Shown here: positions 6,459 to 14,211 of the stretch, in pieces
Position numbering within the stretch: the stretch's first letter is position 1
Layout of the letters: every line of letters starts with the position of its first letter
Assembly (NCBI GenBank): GCA_016278435.1
Contig: JADQBU010000416.1
Coordinates: forward strand, 1-32,020
Origin: Halanaerobiales bacterium
GTDB taxonomy: Bacteria; Bacillota; Halanaerobiia; Halanaerobiales; JADQBU01
Direction of reading: 5' to 3'
Length of the DNA: 32,020 nucleotides
Translations under genes and position numbers: made by a program
Notes under the pieces: model-generated
The model's database searches: none
The model's input: the letters and a program-made list of their open reading frames with translations, nothing else
Told to the model about the DNA's origin: nothing

Positions 6459-6965
6459 TTTTATTTCTTTTATGTATTGTGGTTCAAAGGTTAGATTTTG
6501 AAGATTACTCTCTATTATTGATTTACCCCCTTTAATACAGGTTAAAAGATTATAAACAGCAACCTCATAATCTGCCTTGACCACCTCTTTTAAATAAGGA
6601 TCTATACTTCTGGCATAGGCCAATACCTTCCGGGCATTTTCAATCACCTGGGCTGGAACATCTACTAATTTTTTTAAATCCTTCTTTACTCTGAAATTAT
6701 TCTTTGAATTCAGGTCATATGCCTGAACATCTTCATCCATCAGTTGCAAAAATTTTTTTTCAGCCTTCTCCAGCTGAATAAGTAATCCCTGAAATTGAAC
6801 TTTTAGATCATCACTCCATTCATTCTGACTAACACTGAATGCAAGTTTAACCAGAGAAACACCCAGGGCTCCATTTAATGCTATTGTAGTACCTCCAGCC
6901 GGGACAGGTGTCATTTGACTACTAATCTTTTGGTTTAACTCCTGGATAGAATTTTCCTTTAACAT
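6441..6965 (-). CDS. Cyclodeaminase/cyclohydrolase (FTCD_C) family protein
   Basis: About 174 residues, all helical. The N-terminal stretch TPVPAGGTTIALNGALGVSLVKLA matches the family signature T-P-x-P-x-GG-x-x-x-A-x-x-GALG that lines the folate pocket in formiminotetrahydrofolate cyclodeaminase and serine-cycle cyclohydrolases. Length fits the stand-alone family rather than the fused eukaryote-type enzyme. ATG 6965 is preferred because the GAGAGG site lies nine bases before it; an ATG at 6974 has no room. It follows an XRE regulator gene by few bases, so the two form an operon. The true substrate in this organism cannot be read from sequence, and no histidine-degradation genes lie nearby. 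Confidence 0.8.
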   Translation of the reverse strand: MLKENSIQELNQKISSQMTPVPAGGTTIALNGALGVSLVKLAFSVSQNEWSDDLKVQFQGLLIQLEKAEKKFLQLMDEDVQAYDLNSKNNFRVKKDLKKLVDVPAQVIENARKVLAYARSIDPYLKEVVKADYEVAVYNLLTCIKGGKSIIESNLQNLTFEPQYIKEIKSRINS

Positions 6966-6982
6966 AAAAACCATCCTCTCAA

Positions 6983-7318
6983 CTAATCATGATTATTGAT
7001 TCTTTGATTTATAGAGGCCAAAAAATCTCTAAGAATTGACCTTTCTTCTAGTGTTAATTTCATTATCTCTTCAAATAATTCATCCATTTTATTTATAACA
7101 CTGTTACTTCCATTATGCAAATTATCTCTATTAAAAAACTCAGATAAACTCATCCCCAGAGCTGAACATATTTTTTTGAGTGAATTTATAGAAATATTTT
7201 TTTCACCTCTTTCAATGGTACTGATAAAGGATTGACTTAAACCAGTTAATTCAGCCAGTTGTTTCTGACTTATCCCTCTGCTTCTCCTTAATTCTCTGAT
7301 TCTTTGACCTAAATTCAT
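6983..7318 (-). CDS. XRE-family transcriptional regulator, 111 aa
   Basis: The N-terminal helix-turn-helix (about 5-62) is classic: ISQKQLAELTGLSQSFISTIERGEKNISINSLKKICSALGMSLSEFF. The C-terminal part (about 75-108) is a short amphipathic helix probably used for dimerisation, in the style of SinR-type regulators. ATG 7318 follows AGGGGAGAT. It is first gene of a two-gene operon with the cyclodeaminase-family gene and is divergent from a second XRE gene whose HTH is closely related. The intergenic region contains two operator-like palindromes, so self- or cross-repression is likely. Confidence 0.9.
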   Translation of the reverse strand: MNLGQRIRELRRSRGISQKQLAELTGLSQSFISTIERGEKNISINSLKKICSALGMSLSEFFNRDNLHNGSNSVINKMDELFEEIMKLTLEERSILRDFLASINQRINNHD

Positions 7319-7339
7319 TTTATCTCCCCTTTATATAAG

Positions 7340-7355
7340 CATAACTATAGTTATG
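7340..7355. promoter_or_regulatory. Operator: perfect 16-bp palindrome
   Basis: CATAACTATAGTTATG is fully self-complementary. It lies between the leftward promoter and the start of the 111-aa XRE gene, so bound protein would block transcription. The half site ATAACTA recurs in the larger inverted repeat at 7411-7458. Confidence 0.65.
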
Positions 7356-7365
7356 TACTAATTTT

Positions 7366-7394
7366 AATATATCACCAATTTTTACTAAAATCAA
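7366..7394 (-). promoter_or_regulatory. Promoter of the leftward XRE/cyclodeaminase operon
   Basis: Minus strand -35 TTGATT (7389-7394), 17 bases, -10 TATATT (7366-7371). The predicted start point falls at the edge of the 16-bp palindrome. Confidence 0.6.
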
Positions 7395-7410
7395 ACATTT
7401 TCTGTTATTG

Positions 7411-7458
7411 TATAACTAAAAGTAATATTTTGCTTGAAATATATTACATTTAGTCATA
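7411..7458. promoter_or_regulatory. Large inverted-repeat operator between divergent XRE genes
   Basis: Arm 1 TATAACTAAAAGTAATAT (7411-7428) and the reverse complement of arm 2 (7441-7458, TATGACTAAATGTAATAT) agree at 16 of 18 positions, with a 12-base spacer. Arm 2 fills the spacer of the rightward promoter and the spacer of the repeat holds its -35 box, so binding would occlude RNA polymerase. Confidence 0.65.
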
Positions 7459-7462
7459 TAAT
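7434..7462 (+). promoter_or_regulatory. Promoter of the rightward XRE gene
   Basis: -35 TTGAAA (7434-7439), 17 bases, perfect -10 TATAAT (7457-7462); ATG follows 22 bases later. It is embedded in the inverted repeat described above. Confidence 0.75.
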
Positions 7463-7483
7463 ATAATTAAAGGTGGTAAAAAT

Positions 7484-7708
7484 ATGGATATAAACGTGGG
7501 GCAAAAAATATATAAAGTCCGCATGCAGAAACACATTTCTCAGAGAGAACTTGCCGAAAAAGCCAACTTATCTCAGGCTTTTATCAGTCAACTTGAAAGT
7601 GGAGAAAAAAATCCTACTATGAAGACACTGGGAAAAATTGCTGAAGGACTGAGTATACAGTTAAAGGATTTTTTACTATATATTATCGGTGAAAAAGATA
7701 ATATTTAA
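7484..7708 (+). CDS. XRE-family transcriptional regulator, 74 aa
   Basis: Essentially a single helix-turn-helix domain (about 7-64): ISQRELAEKANLSQAFISQLESGEKNPTMKTLGKIAEGLSIQLKDFL. ATG 7484 follows AAAGGTGG. The recognition helix (SQAFISQLE) is very similar to that of the divergent 111-aa regulator (SQSFISTIE), which supports shared operators; the half site A(T/C)AACTA recurs through the spacer. Lacking a C-terminal extension, it is likely a minimal Cro-like partner or antagonist. A weak hairpin (7716-7752) follows and may be its terminator. Confidence 0.9.
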   Translation: MDINVGQKIYKVRMQKHISQRELAEKANLSQAFISQLESGEKNPTMKTLGKIAEGLSIQLKDFLLYIIGEKDNI

Positions 7709-7715
7709 TTTAAAA

Positions 7716-7752
7716 AGCCGGAGAAAAAGCTACCACCGCTTTAACTCCAGCT
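7716..7752 (+). terminator. Weak hairpin after the 74-aa XRE gene
   Basis: AGCCGGAG ... CTCCAGCT with an inner AAAGC/GCTTT pairing, followed by CTTTACTC. Two mismatches and only a poor T-run make this a tentative terminator. Confidence 0.35.
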
Positions 7753-7952
7753 CTTTACTCTATGTTTTGTATAATGATTTTAACCCACTGGTAGCTAAAC
7801 TGACAGAAAAAGGGATTTTTAACCTCTTTTCTATCTTATCAAAAAAACAATCAAAATAATACATTTAATTACCGTTTATATCAGTTGGTTTATAGTCTAA
7901 ATAGATTTAATGATAATGACATCCATTATTATTAAATAGGAGGTTTATTGTT

Positions 7953-8204
7953 TTGAAAAATATGAGTATCGCTAATAAACTTAATCTTATTATTATCAGC
8001 ATGTCCGTAAAACAGAAGGTTTTAGACAATATCGGCCAGGACTTCATTGAGATGAATATATATGAAGAATATATTGATTATCTAATGAAGGTTAATCTAA
8101 ATATACTAGATTCAAAATCTTCTAAGGATGTTTATAAATCCTTAATTGACGATTATATAAAGGGTAATCTAAGAAAAGCAGAATTTATTTTAAAGAATCT
8201 ATAA
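7953..8204 (+). CDS. Small hypothetical protein, 83 aa
   Basis: The frame opens with TTG at 7953, eight bases after a strong TAGGAGGT site; the nearer upstream TTG is closed by TGA, and the internal ATG (7962) is too far from the site. The protein is charged and mainly helical (VKQKVLDNIGQDFIEMNIYEEYIDYLMKV), with no signal peptide or membrane segment. I do not recognise a family. Its 3' end overlaps the end of the oppositely transcribed diguanylate cyclase gene by six bases. The good ribosome site and lysine-rich codon usage support a real gene. Confidence 0.6.
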   Translation: MKNMSIANKLNLIIISMSVKQKVLDNIGQDFIEMNIYEEYIDYLMKVNLNILDSKSSKDVYKSLIDDYIKGNLRKAEFILKNL

Positions 8205-9284
8205 TATCTTTTTAACCCTATCTCTGCCAGAGTTCTTTGCTAGATAGAGGGCATTATCAGCTCGGGTTAAGAAAATTTTTATACTATCATTGTTTTGAAG
8301 TTGGGTTACACCCAGGCTGACTGTAATTTTATTTTTCACAGGTGGTATTCTTAGCTGAGCTATTCTTTTTCTAATCCTCTCTGCAACCTTTATGACATCT
8401 ATCAAATTAGTTTCTGTTAAAAGTATAGCAAACTCCTCTCCCCCTATTCTGGCTGCCATATCCTCTTTTCTTGTTTCCTCCTTAAAAACTTTACCTACTT
8501 CTATTAAAACTTCATCTCCAACATTATGTCCATAGGAGTCATTAATATTTTTAAATTTATCTATATCGGCCATAACCAGATAAATCGAATGTGATTTTCT
8601 CTGGGCCAGAGAATACATTCTTTCCAGATATTCCATAAAGTATCTCCGGTTGAAAATTCCTGTTAATTCATCTGTCTTTATCATCTTTTTCATCTTAAGA
8701 TGAAGTGCTTGTAATTCTTTTGATTCCTTCATTGCTCTGAGAATATAGTATGTAATTAATGTATAGGCCGGTATTGTAAACAATTGAATTGCCAAACGGA
8801 GCACCATGTTATCAAGTAGTGGGACACCATAAGCCCTGTTAAGTACCATTGGGATAGCCAGAGCTGAAACCAGTAAATGAGAAACAGTAATCGAAATAAA
8901 AACTGCTTTTAAACTCATTTTATTGAACATATAATTGTATATATAGCCAGCCATAAATCCCCTTAAAATCGTAATCAGGGTAAAGACAAACATATACTCC
9001 AGGTCACTATGCCAGATAAAAAAAGAAATTAGATCAACCAGCCCACCTATAACTCCCCCCCATAGGGGCCCCAGTAAGATACCTCCAAAAATGATGACAG
9101 GAGGACGCAGACTCAGTCTTGCTGCTTCTTCCAGAGGATATATGGAAAACATTATACTGTTACCAGGGTTATCAAAAAATACAGCTATACAGACCAGAAT
9201 AAGTAATACTTTTAAGGTATAAATCCAGTTAAAATTTCCCGGACGAACATCATTATTTTTCGTTTTTGTACCAATAAATAACAT
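8199..9284 (-). CDS. Membrane diguanylate cyclase (GGDEF) with multi-helix sensor
   Basis: A 361-residue inner-membrane protein. Residues about 20-185 form about six hydrophobic helices, including RPPVIIFGGILLGPLWGGVIGGLVDL, which resembles 5TM-LYT or ECF S-component-like sensor units. Residues about 200-361 are a complete GGDEF domain: DELTGIFNRRYF at the start, the DIDKFKNINDSYGHNVGD metal/substrate region, and GGEEF at 281-285. An RxxD inhibitory site (RKED, 272-275) sits five residues before GGEEF, so product feedback inhibition is expected. It synthesises c-di-GMP from GTP. ATG 9284 directly abuts the stop of the upstream flavodoxin-like gene, with GGGAGGAC as ribosome site, so the two are translationally coupled. 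What it senses is unknown. Confidence 0.92.
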   Translation of the reverse strand: MLFIGTKTKNNDVRPGNFNWIYTLKVLLILVCIAVFFDNPGNSIMFSIYPLEEAARLSLRPPVIIFGGILLGPLWGGVIGGLVDLISFFIWHSDLEYMFVFTLITILRGFMAGYIYNYMFNKMSLKAVFISITVSHLLVSALAIPMVLNRAYGVPLLDNMVLRLAIQLFTIPAYTLITYYILRAMKESKELQALHLKMKKMIKTDELTGIFNRRYFMEYLERMYSLAQRKSHSIYLVMADIDKFKNINDSYGHNVGDEVLIEVGKVFKEETRKEDMAARIGGEEFAILLTETNLIDVIKVAERIRKRIAQLRIPPVKNKITVSLGVTQLQNNDSIKIFLTRADNALYLAKNSGRDRVKKIL

Positions 9285-9572
9285 TTAATGTCCTCCCAGA
9301 TCACATACTATCCGTCTTTTTATCTCTTCCAGATTTTTATCTGTAGGTAATCCCCGGATATCTCCATCAACTTCCTGAGGTGGACTCCAGTGATAAGCAG
9401 GGGTTCCCAGACAGACCAGATCATAGTTTAAAAAATCAACATCCTGAGCCTGATTAACTTCCATTATTTCTATGTCGATGTCTCTTTCTAATAATCCCTC
9501 TTTTATTGCATTAGCAACCTTCCGTGTATTTCCTGTCTTTGACCAGTAAATAATCGCAGCCTTTTTTATCAA
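9285..9572 (-). CDS. Truncated flavodoxin-like protein
   Basis: 95 residues starting at TTG (9570-9572) behind GGGAGAG. The first 65 residues are typical flavodoxin: YWSKTGNTRKVANAIKEGL is the FMN phosphate-binding loop and helix, and YDLVCLGTPAYHW the second strand and FMN-stacking loop. Flavodoxins of this type run 140-200 residues; here the chain ends after an unrelated-looking tail (LEEIKRRIVCDLGGH), so the second half with the other FMN loop is missing. It may not bind FMN. Either the gene has lost its 3' half next to the cyclase gene, or a short form has been kept. The abutting start of the cyclase gene suggests the present arrangement is used. Confidence 0.6.
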   Translation of the reverse strand: MIKKAAIIYWSKTGNTRKVANAIKEGLLERDIDIEIMEVNQAQDVDFLNYDLVCLGTPAYHWSPPQEVDGDIRGLPTDKNLEEIKRRIVCDLGGH

Positions 9573-9818
9573 TTTCTTCTCTCCCTTGAACTTAATTTAT
9601 ATAATGTTAATTCTACATAATTACTGAAATTCCTTTTTTTAGGTTATTATTTACAAGACACATTACAAATTCATTAGGACTTAAGTACTATTCTACTAAA
9701 AAACTCCATTTACCGCAAATAAAATTTCTTTTAACACCTGGTTAATGAAGGTCTTTAGGTCTTTATAACGAATATTGGTAATATAAGTATATTTACTGGA
9801 ATAAACGGGGTGTTCTGT

Positions 9819-11321
9819 ATGAAATTTAAAAAGGAAACCAGGATTACTTTTTTATATATAATAATCGGACTCGGCTGGATATTCTTTTCCGATTATTTTC
9901 TATTATTATTTTTTAAAGACCAGAACATGATTAACAGGTTTCAATCTTATAAAGGAATATTCTACGTTTTAATTACTGCCTATCTATTTTATCTTATTCT
10001 CCATAGAACCTTCAAAAATATCAGAATGCATCAACGAAAACTAAAATCAAGTCATGAATTACTGGCCTTAGATAATGAGCAATTTAGAATGTTAAATAAG
10101 AAAATCAGCAAAGCTAATCAGGAATTACAGAGACAGAAAGAAAAATTAAGTGAAAGTTATCAATTGCTTGAGGCAGATAACGAAGAATTTAAAGAACTCA
10201 ATAAAGAGTTGGAAGAATCTTACAACGAAATTAATGAGCTGGCAAATAATATAGAGAAAATGATCAACATAACTTCAGGGTTGAACAGTTTATCGGTAGA
10301 TAATACGGACCTTTTTCTTTCTGATCTCTTAAATACAGCTCTAAAATTAATTGATAAAGCTAATCAGGGGGCAATCGCCAGAATAATCGATGATAATTTA
10401 GTTTTTATTGATTCAGTTGACTATGAGATTGAAAAATTAAATCAACTTAACTTGAAAAAAAGTTTCGTAAATAAAATTAATGGTATTAAAACATTAACTG
10501 AGCTTTTTAAAGATGATATCTCAGCATTTGAAAACAGTAAATTTTATGAGAGATATCAAAAACTATTGCGAGAAATAAATGATTCTATAATTGTAAGTTT
10601 TAATAATGGTCAGGAAAAAGCAGGGGTTATCTGTTTATTGATAGATAAGCGTCACAAACAAAAATTTGATGAAAATAGCCATAGAACCATGTCAGCTTTC
10701 AGCAGTCTGGCCAGTGTTTTTTTCAAGATTCAAAAATATCATCAAGTTGAGGAAGAATTCCAGGAAGAATTAATCGTTGCTATTACCGGTTTTCTTGAAT
10801 TACATGATACATATACAGATGGGCATTCCAGGGAAGTTGCTGAATTATCAAGAAAAATCGCCAGAGAAATGAACCTTTCTGACCAGGAAGTAGAAAAAGC
10901 GTACTGGGCCGGTATGATCCATGATATCGGTAAAATCTTAATTCCTGAAACTATTTTAGTTAAAAATGGTCCTTTAACCAGTGTAGAATATAATAAGATA
11001 AAAAAACACCCCATATGGGGTTATCAGGCTTTAAAACATTCTGGTAGGTTGAAGGAAATAGCAGAAATAATTCTATACCATCATGAACGCTGGGATGGAA
11101 GTGGTTATCCTTATGGATTAAAAGAAGATGAAATACCTTTGATAGCCCGGATTTTATGTGTGGCTGATAGCTGGAATGCTATGCGCTCTAATCGACCTTA
11201 CCGCTCACATCTACCTATAAATAAAGCTTTAGAAGAACTTAGAGATAATAATGGAAGTCAATTTTGTCCAGAAGTAGTAGAGGCCTTCTTTGCAATAATG
11301 GGAGAACAGATTGCAATTTAA
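9819..11321 (+). CDS. Membrane HD-GYP domain protein, c-di-GMP phosphodiesterase candidate
   Basis: About 500 residues. Two membrane helices near the N-terminus (about 8-32 and 44-65) are followed by a coiled coil (about 70-145), a GAF-like region (about 150-310) and an HD-GYP domain (about 318-500). Key HD-GYP motifs are intact: the metal-binding MIHDIGK, HHERWDGSGYP, and VADSWNAM followed by RPYR. Such domains hydrolyse c-di-GMP to pGpG or GMP. ATG 9819 is preferred because GGGGTG lies six bases before it; a GTG at 9810 would lack a ribosome site. It is divergent from the diguanylate cyclase/flavodoxin pair across a 240-base spacer, so opposite c-di-GMP activities lie side by side. Confidence 0.92.
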   Translation: MKFKKETRITFLYIIIGLGWIFFSDYFLLLFFKDQNMINRFQSYKGIFYVLITAYLFYLILHRTFKNIRMHQRKLKSSHELLALDNEQFRMLNKKISKANQELQRQKEKLSESYQLLEADNEEFKELNKELEESYNEINELANNIEKMINITSGLNSLSVDNTDLFLSDLLNTALKLIDKANQGAIARIIDDNLVFIDSVDYEIEKLNQLNLKKSFVNKINGIKTLTELFKDDISAFENSKFYERYQKLLREINDSIIVSFNNGQEKAGVICLLIDKRHKQKFDENSHRTMSAFSSLASVFFKIQKYHQVEEEFQEELIVAITGFLELHDTYTDGHSREVAELSRKIAREMNLSDQEVEKAYWAGMIHDIGKILIPETILVKNGPLTSVEYNKIKKHPIWGYQALKHSGRLKEIAEIILYHHERWDGSGYPYGLKEDEIPLIARILCVADSWNAMRSNRPYRSHLPINKALEELRDNNGSQFCPEVVEAFFAIMGEQIAI

Positions 11322-11324
11322 GAA

Positions 11325-11504
11325 TTAACTATTTCTAAATTGAGGAGCCAATGATTTCCAGCCTTTAACTTTACCATATTTTGTTATATTATTAACCACA
11401 TAGAGCTCTTCATAAATAAAATCTTTTATTAAATTACGGATATCTGCATTTATTACCAACTCTCCAAAACTATAGGTAAATATGTTATGTCTGATACCTA
11501 GATT
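11325..11504 (-). pseudogene. Orphan reading-frame remnant (59 codons, no start)
   Basis: In the spacer after the HD-GYP gene, the minus strand holds an open frame from a TAA at 11505 to a TAA at 11325, with protein-like content (SFGELVINADIRNLI, then IYEELYVVNNITKYGKVK) and no usable start codon with a ribosome site. It may be the 3' end of a lost gene. I do not recognise the family. Confidence 0.3.
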
Positions 11505-11572
11505 TTATTTGTTTGTGTCACTTGTATTTGTGGTATAAAATATTTTCTTTCAAAAGTAGATTATGATTCTTT

Positions 11573-12649
11573 TTATAATTGTTGTGAGTTATCACTTGCA
11601 CGCTTTACTATCGATATTATTAACACAATCCCTGGTATCATAATTTGAAAGGGAAAAGAATAGATAAAATAGTTTTCGACAGACCAGCGTATTGTTTCAA
11701 ATGTACTGTCATACAACCAGATTGCTACTGTTATTACTAAAGCGGAGACCGGTAGTACAAACAGCTTATATCTGTTTAGATTAAAAACCTGAACCAATCC
11801 CTGAGTTGCCGCATAAATACAGATAGAAACCTTGCACATGCCTCCTATTAAGTAGTTTACAGCTACCACAGCATCAAGATTATACCCGGGTATTAGTCTG
11901 GTGGTGATTGTTGAAGGAAAAATTGTTTCGAATAACATATCAGCTCCCAGGATAAAGAAATTCCTTAGCAAGATTATTAATAAAACCGTACCCATAACAA
12001 ACAAGGCCAGAAATGATGTCGTTAGGAGATCTTTTTTCCTATTCAAGGCTGGAAAGACCATCAAAAATATTACCAGTTCACCAAAGGGAAACCCCAGCAG
12101 AACAATTGATGTTTTTATAATCGGACCCAGTCCCCTGACAAGCATCGGTTTATAACTGTTAATATCAAAAAATTGAAATAAAAATGCCGTAACCAGAATT
12201 ACCATCACCGGGATAATCGGAATGAAGAATTCTGCTGTTCTGGCCATAACCTCCAGCCCGCTGCGCACCGCATAAGCTATGGTTATTATCATTATTATAA
12301 TTGTAAAAGTAATTGGGGTCTCGGGATAATCTGTTATGACGATATATTCTCCAAAATTTCTGATAACGATGGCGGCCAGGTGCATAAAATACCAGATATA
12401 TAATAGGGCAATAGCTTTACCGATAATCCTTCCGAAGTTTTTCTCCAGGATACCGATTAGTGTCTCCCCGGAATTGAGGTTAGCAATCAATACATAACCG
12501 CCTAATAAAAAAAAACCCCCCACCCAGCTGGCCAGATAAGCTATCCAGCAGTCCTGTTTAGCTGCCGACGCCGGGTTTATTACAACCCCAAACAAAAAAC
12601 CCATTATCAAAACAGCTAGTTGAAATCTGGATATTTTCTCGACTAACAC
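11573..12649 (-). CDS. Spore germinant receptor B subunit (GerAB family permease)
   Basis: A 358-residue integral membrane protein with about ten hydrophobic segments, of the APC-related endospore germination permease family: ISRFQLAVLIMGFLFG at the start, YPETPITF, and GLEVMARTAEFFIPI in the middle. By knowledge of the family it binds the germinant in the spore inner membrane together with A and C subunits. It starts at GTG (12647-12649) just after GGGAGG. It is last gene of the operon A-C-D-B and lies five bases from the small D-like gene. Confidence 0.93.
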   Translation of the reverse strand: MLVEKISRFQLAVLIMGFLFGVVINPASAAKQDCWIAYLASWVGGFFLLGGYVLIANLNSGETLIGILEKNFGRIIGKAIALLYIWYFMHLAAIVIRNFGEYIVITDYPETPITFTIIIMIITIAYAVRSGLEVMARTAEFFIPIIPVMVILVTAFLFQFFDINSYKPMLVRGLGPIIKTSIVLLGFPFGELVIFLMVFPALNRKKDLLTTSFLALFVMGTVLLIILLRNFFILGADMLFETIFPSTITTRLIPGYNLDAVVAVNYLIGGMCKVSICIYAATQGLVQVFNLNRYKLFVLPVSALVITVAIWLYDSTFETIRWSVENYFIYSFPFQIMIPGIVLIISIVKRASDNSQQL

Positions 12650-12654
12650 ATGTA

Positions 12655-12867
12655 TTACCTCCCTGGCAGCAAACCAATAATCTTCTCAATTAATACAGCC
12701 GGGCTTTGAGGTGCCCTGTCCAGTATTAAGAGGATACCAATAGTTAAACCGCAAAGCATAATAATTGAATATAAGATTACTGCCACCGGTTTATTGTTTA
12801 ACCCCAGTAACTCCTTTAAATCTAACAAGGTAATTAAGATAAATACAGCTATTAATAGAAATAACAT
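12655..12867 (-). CDS. Small two-helix membrane protein, germinant receptor D-subunit candidate
   Basis: About 70 residues made of two membrane helices (MLFLLIAVFILITLL and VILYSIIMLCGLTIGILLIL) joined by a short polar turn, with a proline-rich C-terminal tail. Germinant receptor operons of Bacillus species often contain such a gene of about 70-75 residues (the D subunit, e.g. the product encoded with gerK); its position between C and B fits. ATG 12867 is chosen because GGGAAG lies eight bases upstream, overlapping the stop of the C gene; a GTG at 12876 is in frame but lacks a site. The D-subunit assignment rests on size, topology and location. Confidence 0.7.
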   Translation of the reverse strand: MLFLLIAVFILITLLDLKELLGLNNKPVAVILYSIIMLCGLTIGILLILDRAPQSPAVLIEKIIGLLPGR

Positions 12868-12872
12868 ATTAA

Positions 12873-14126
12873 TCACTTCCCAGCATCTGTATAAGGCTGC
12901 CCGGATTTTTTAATCAAAGATGAACTAGTAGTTGTCCACTGAACCTTAATTTCCACCGGAGCATTACTGAAGACCTCTTCCCAGTTATCCTTTATTTTCT
13001 CCCAGTACTCATAATAATCACCGTAGACTATTTTTACAAAGCGGAAGAAATCACTCTGGTAATCCTGTTGGGCTTTGTCAACTGCATCCTGGATATTCTT
13101 TTTAATCACAGCCTTCACCCTACTTTCCATCTCCTTAACCATTTCCGGTGTTGTCAGATCACCTTTCCCCTGCTGGTCGGCCATTCTTCCCGAAGCTTTA
13201 ACCTCTATCATTAACTTTAACTCATCATCCCTGACCTCTCCCTTAATATTCCCGCTGGATTTAACTATTTCAAAGGCCACCTTTTTACCCACTTCAAGGG
13301 GATTGTCGACGTTAATAATCCCGCTTTGCACCTCATCGATGGCAAAAATCAATCCCCTGGTTTCAAAGGGATCCAGATAGCCTTTCAGTTTACCCTTTTT
13401 TATTACAGCAGTTCCCTCAATCTTTAGATCCTTGATTTCCAGTTTGCCTTCATCCTGTTTTTTACCTCCACTATCTTCTTGGGAATCTTTATTTTCCTGT
13501 TTCTGAATAACCCCGATGGCCAGTGAATTGCCCCGGATACGAATGCGCCTGACGGCATCAAAAAATGTGGTCTTTTTTATCTTGGCCAGGGCATCATTGT
13601 TTTTAAGTATTGACCTAATATGCAAGGCCGGTATATTCTCTAACTCACTCTGGGCCTGAAGAACCTCCCGGGCGGTAATCCCCCGGGTAATTAAAAGGTC
13701 GGCCATCCTTTCTGTCTCTTTATCCCTTTCAAATAAATCGAAGATATCTGTAACCCCTTCCCTGGCAACCTCTTCCCCGATAATCATTAACTGTACATGG
13801 CTGAAATAAGCCTTTCTGTTTAAGGTTGTCAACTGATTCCTGATGGCTGTGAAAACCGTCTCTCCGGTGGAGGAATAAACCCAGACCGGGTCTTCCGTAC
13901 TACCCTGACTTATAGCTTTAATAGTACCCGGTTTGACCATCTGCAGGGTTAACAAAATATCTCCCCTATCTGTCCTGTCAAACCCCACGGCGGTGACTAT
14001 GGCTATTTCTGATAAATCAACATTATTCCAGCAACCTGATAAAAGAAAAGTCAAACTGAACAGTATAATAAACAAAATGATCTGCTTGTTTTTTATTTGG
14101 ATTTTTGTTTTAACGATTTTTATCAT
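12873..14126 (-). CDS. Spore germinant receptor C subunit (Ger(x)C lipoprotein)
   Basis: About 417 residues. A lysine-rich N-terminus and hydrophobic helix end in a lipobox, FLLSGC, followed by WNNVDLSEIAIVTAVGFDRT, the hallmark start of GerAC-type lipoproteins. Other family landmarks are the FTAIRNQL region, HVQLMIIGEEVAREGV (about 115-130) and the C-terminal half rich in alternating charges. It is anchored on the outer face of the spore inner membrane and completes the receptor with A and B. ATG 14126 is taken as start; two in-frame GTG codons just upstream (14138 and 14135) are alternatives because the ribosome site is poor. It lies 73-85 bases after the A gene. Confidence 0.92.
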   Translation of the reverse strand: MIKIVKTKIQIKNKQIILFIILFSLTFLLSGCWNNVDLSEIAIVTAVGFDRTDRGDILLTLQMVKPGTIKAISQGSTEDPVWVYSSTGETVFTAIRNQLTTLNRKAYFSHVQLMIIGEEVAREGVTDIFDLFERDKETERMADLLITRGITAREVLQAQSELENIPALHIRSILKNNDALAKIKKTTFFDAVRRIRIRGNSLAIGVIQKQENKDSQEDSGGKKQDEGKLEIKDLKIEGTAVIKKGKLKGYLDPFETRGLIFAIDEVQSGIINVDNPLEVGKKVAFEIVKSSGNIKGEVRDDELKLMIEVKASGRMADQQGKGDLTTPEMVKEMESRVKAVIKKNIQDAVDKAQQDYQSDFFRFVKIVYGDYYEYWEKIKDNWEEVFSNAPVEIKVQWTTTSSSLIKKSGQPYTDAGK

Positions 14127-14211
14127 CTTTAACACCACTTTGTCTTGACCGGCTTAACTTAACGGATTGCTTTATCAAGCAATGATATAGATTACATGGT
14201 TGCTCATTTTT

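Noticed and set aside
11901..14148. Several plus-strand frames across the ger operon
   Set aside because: They lie antisense to well-recognised ger genes, lack ribosome sites and show no protein family.
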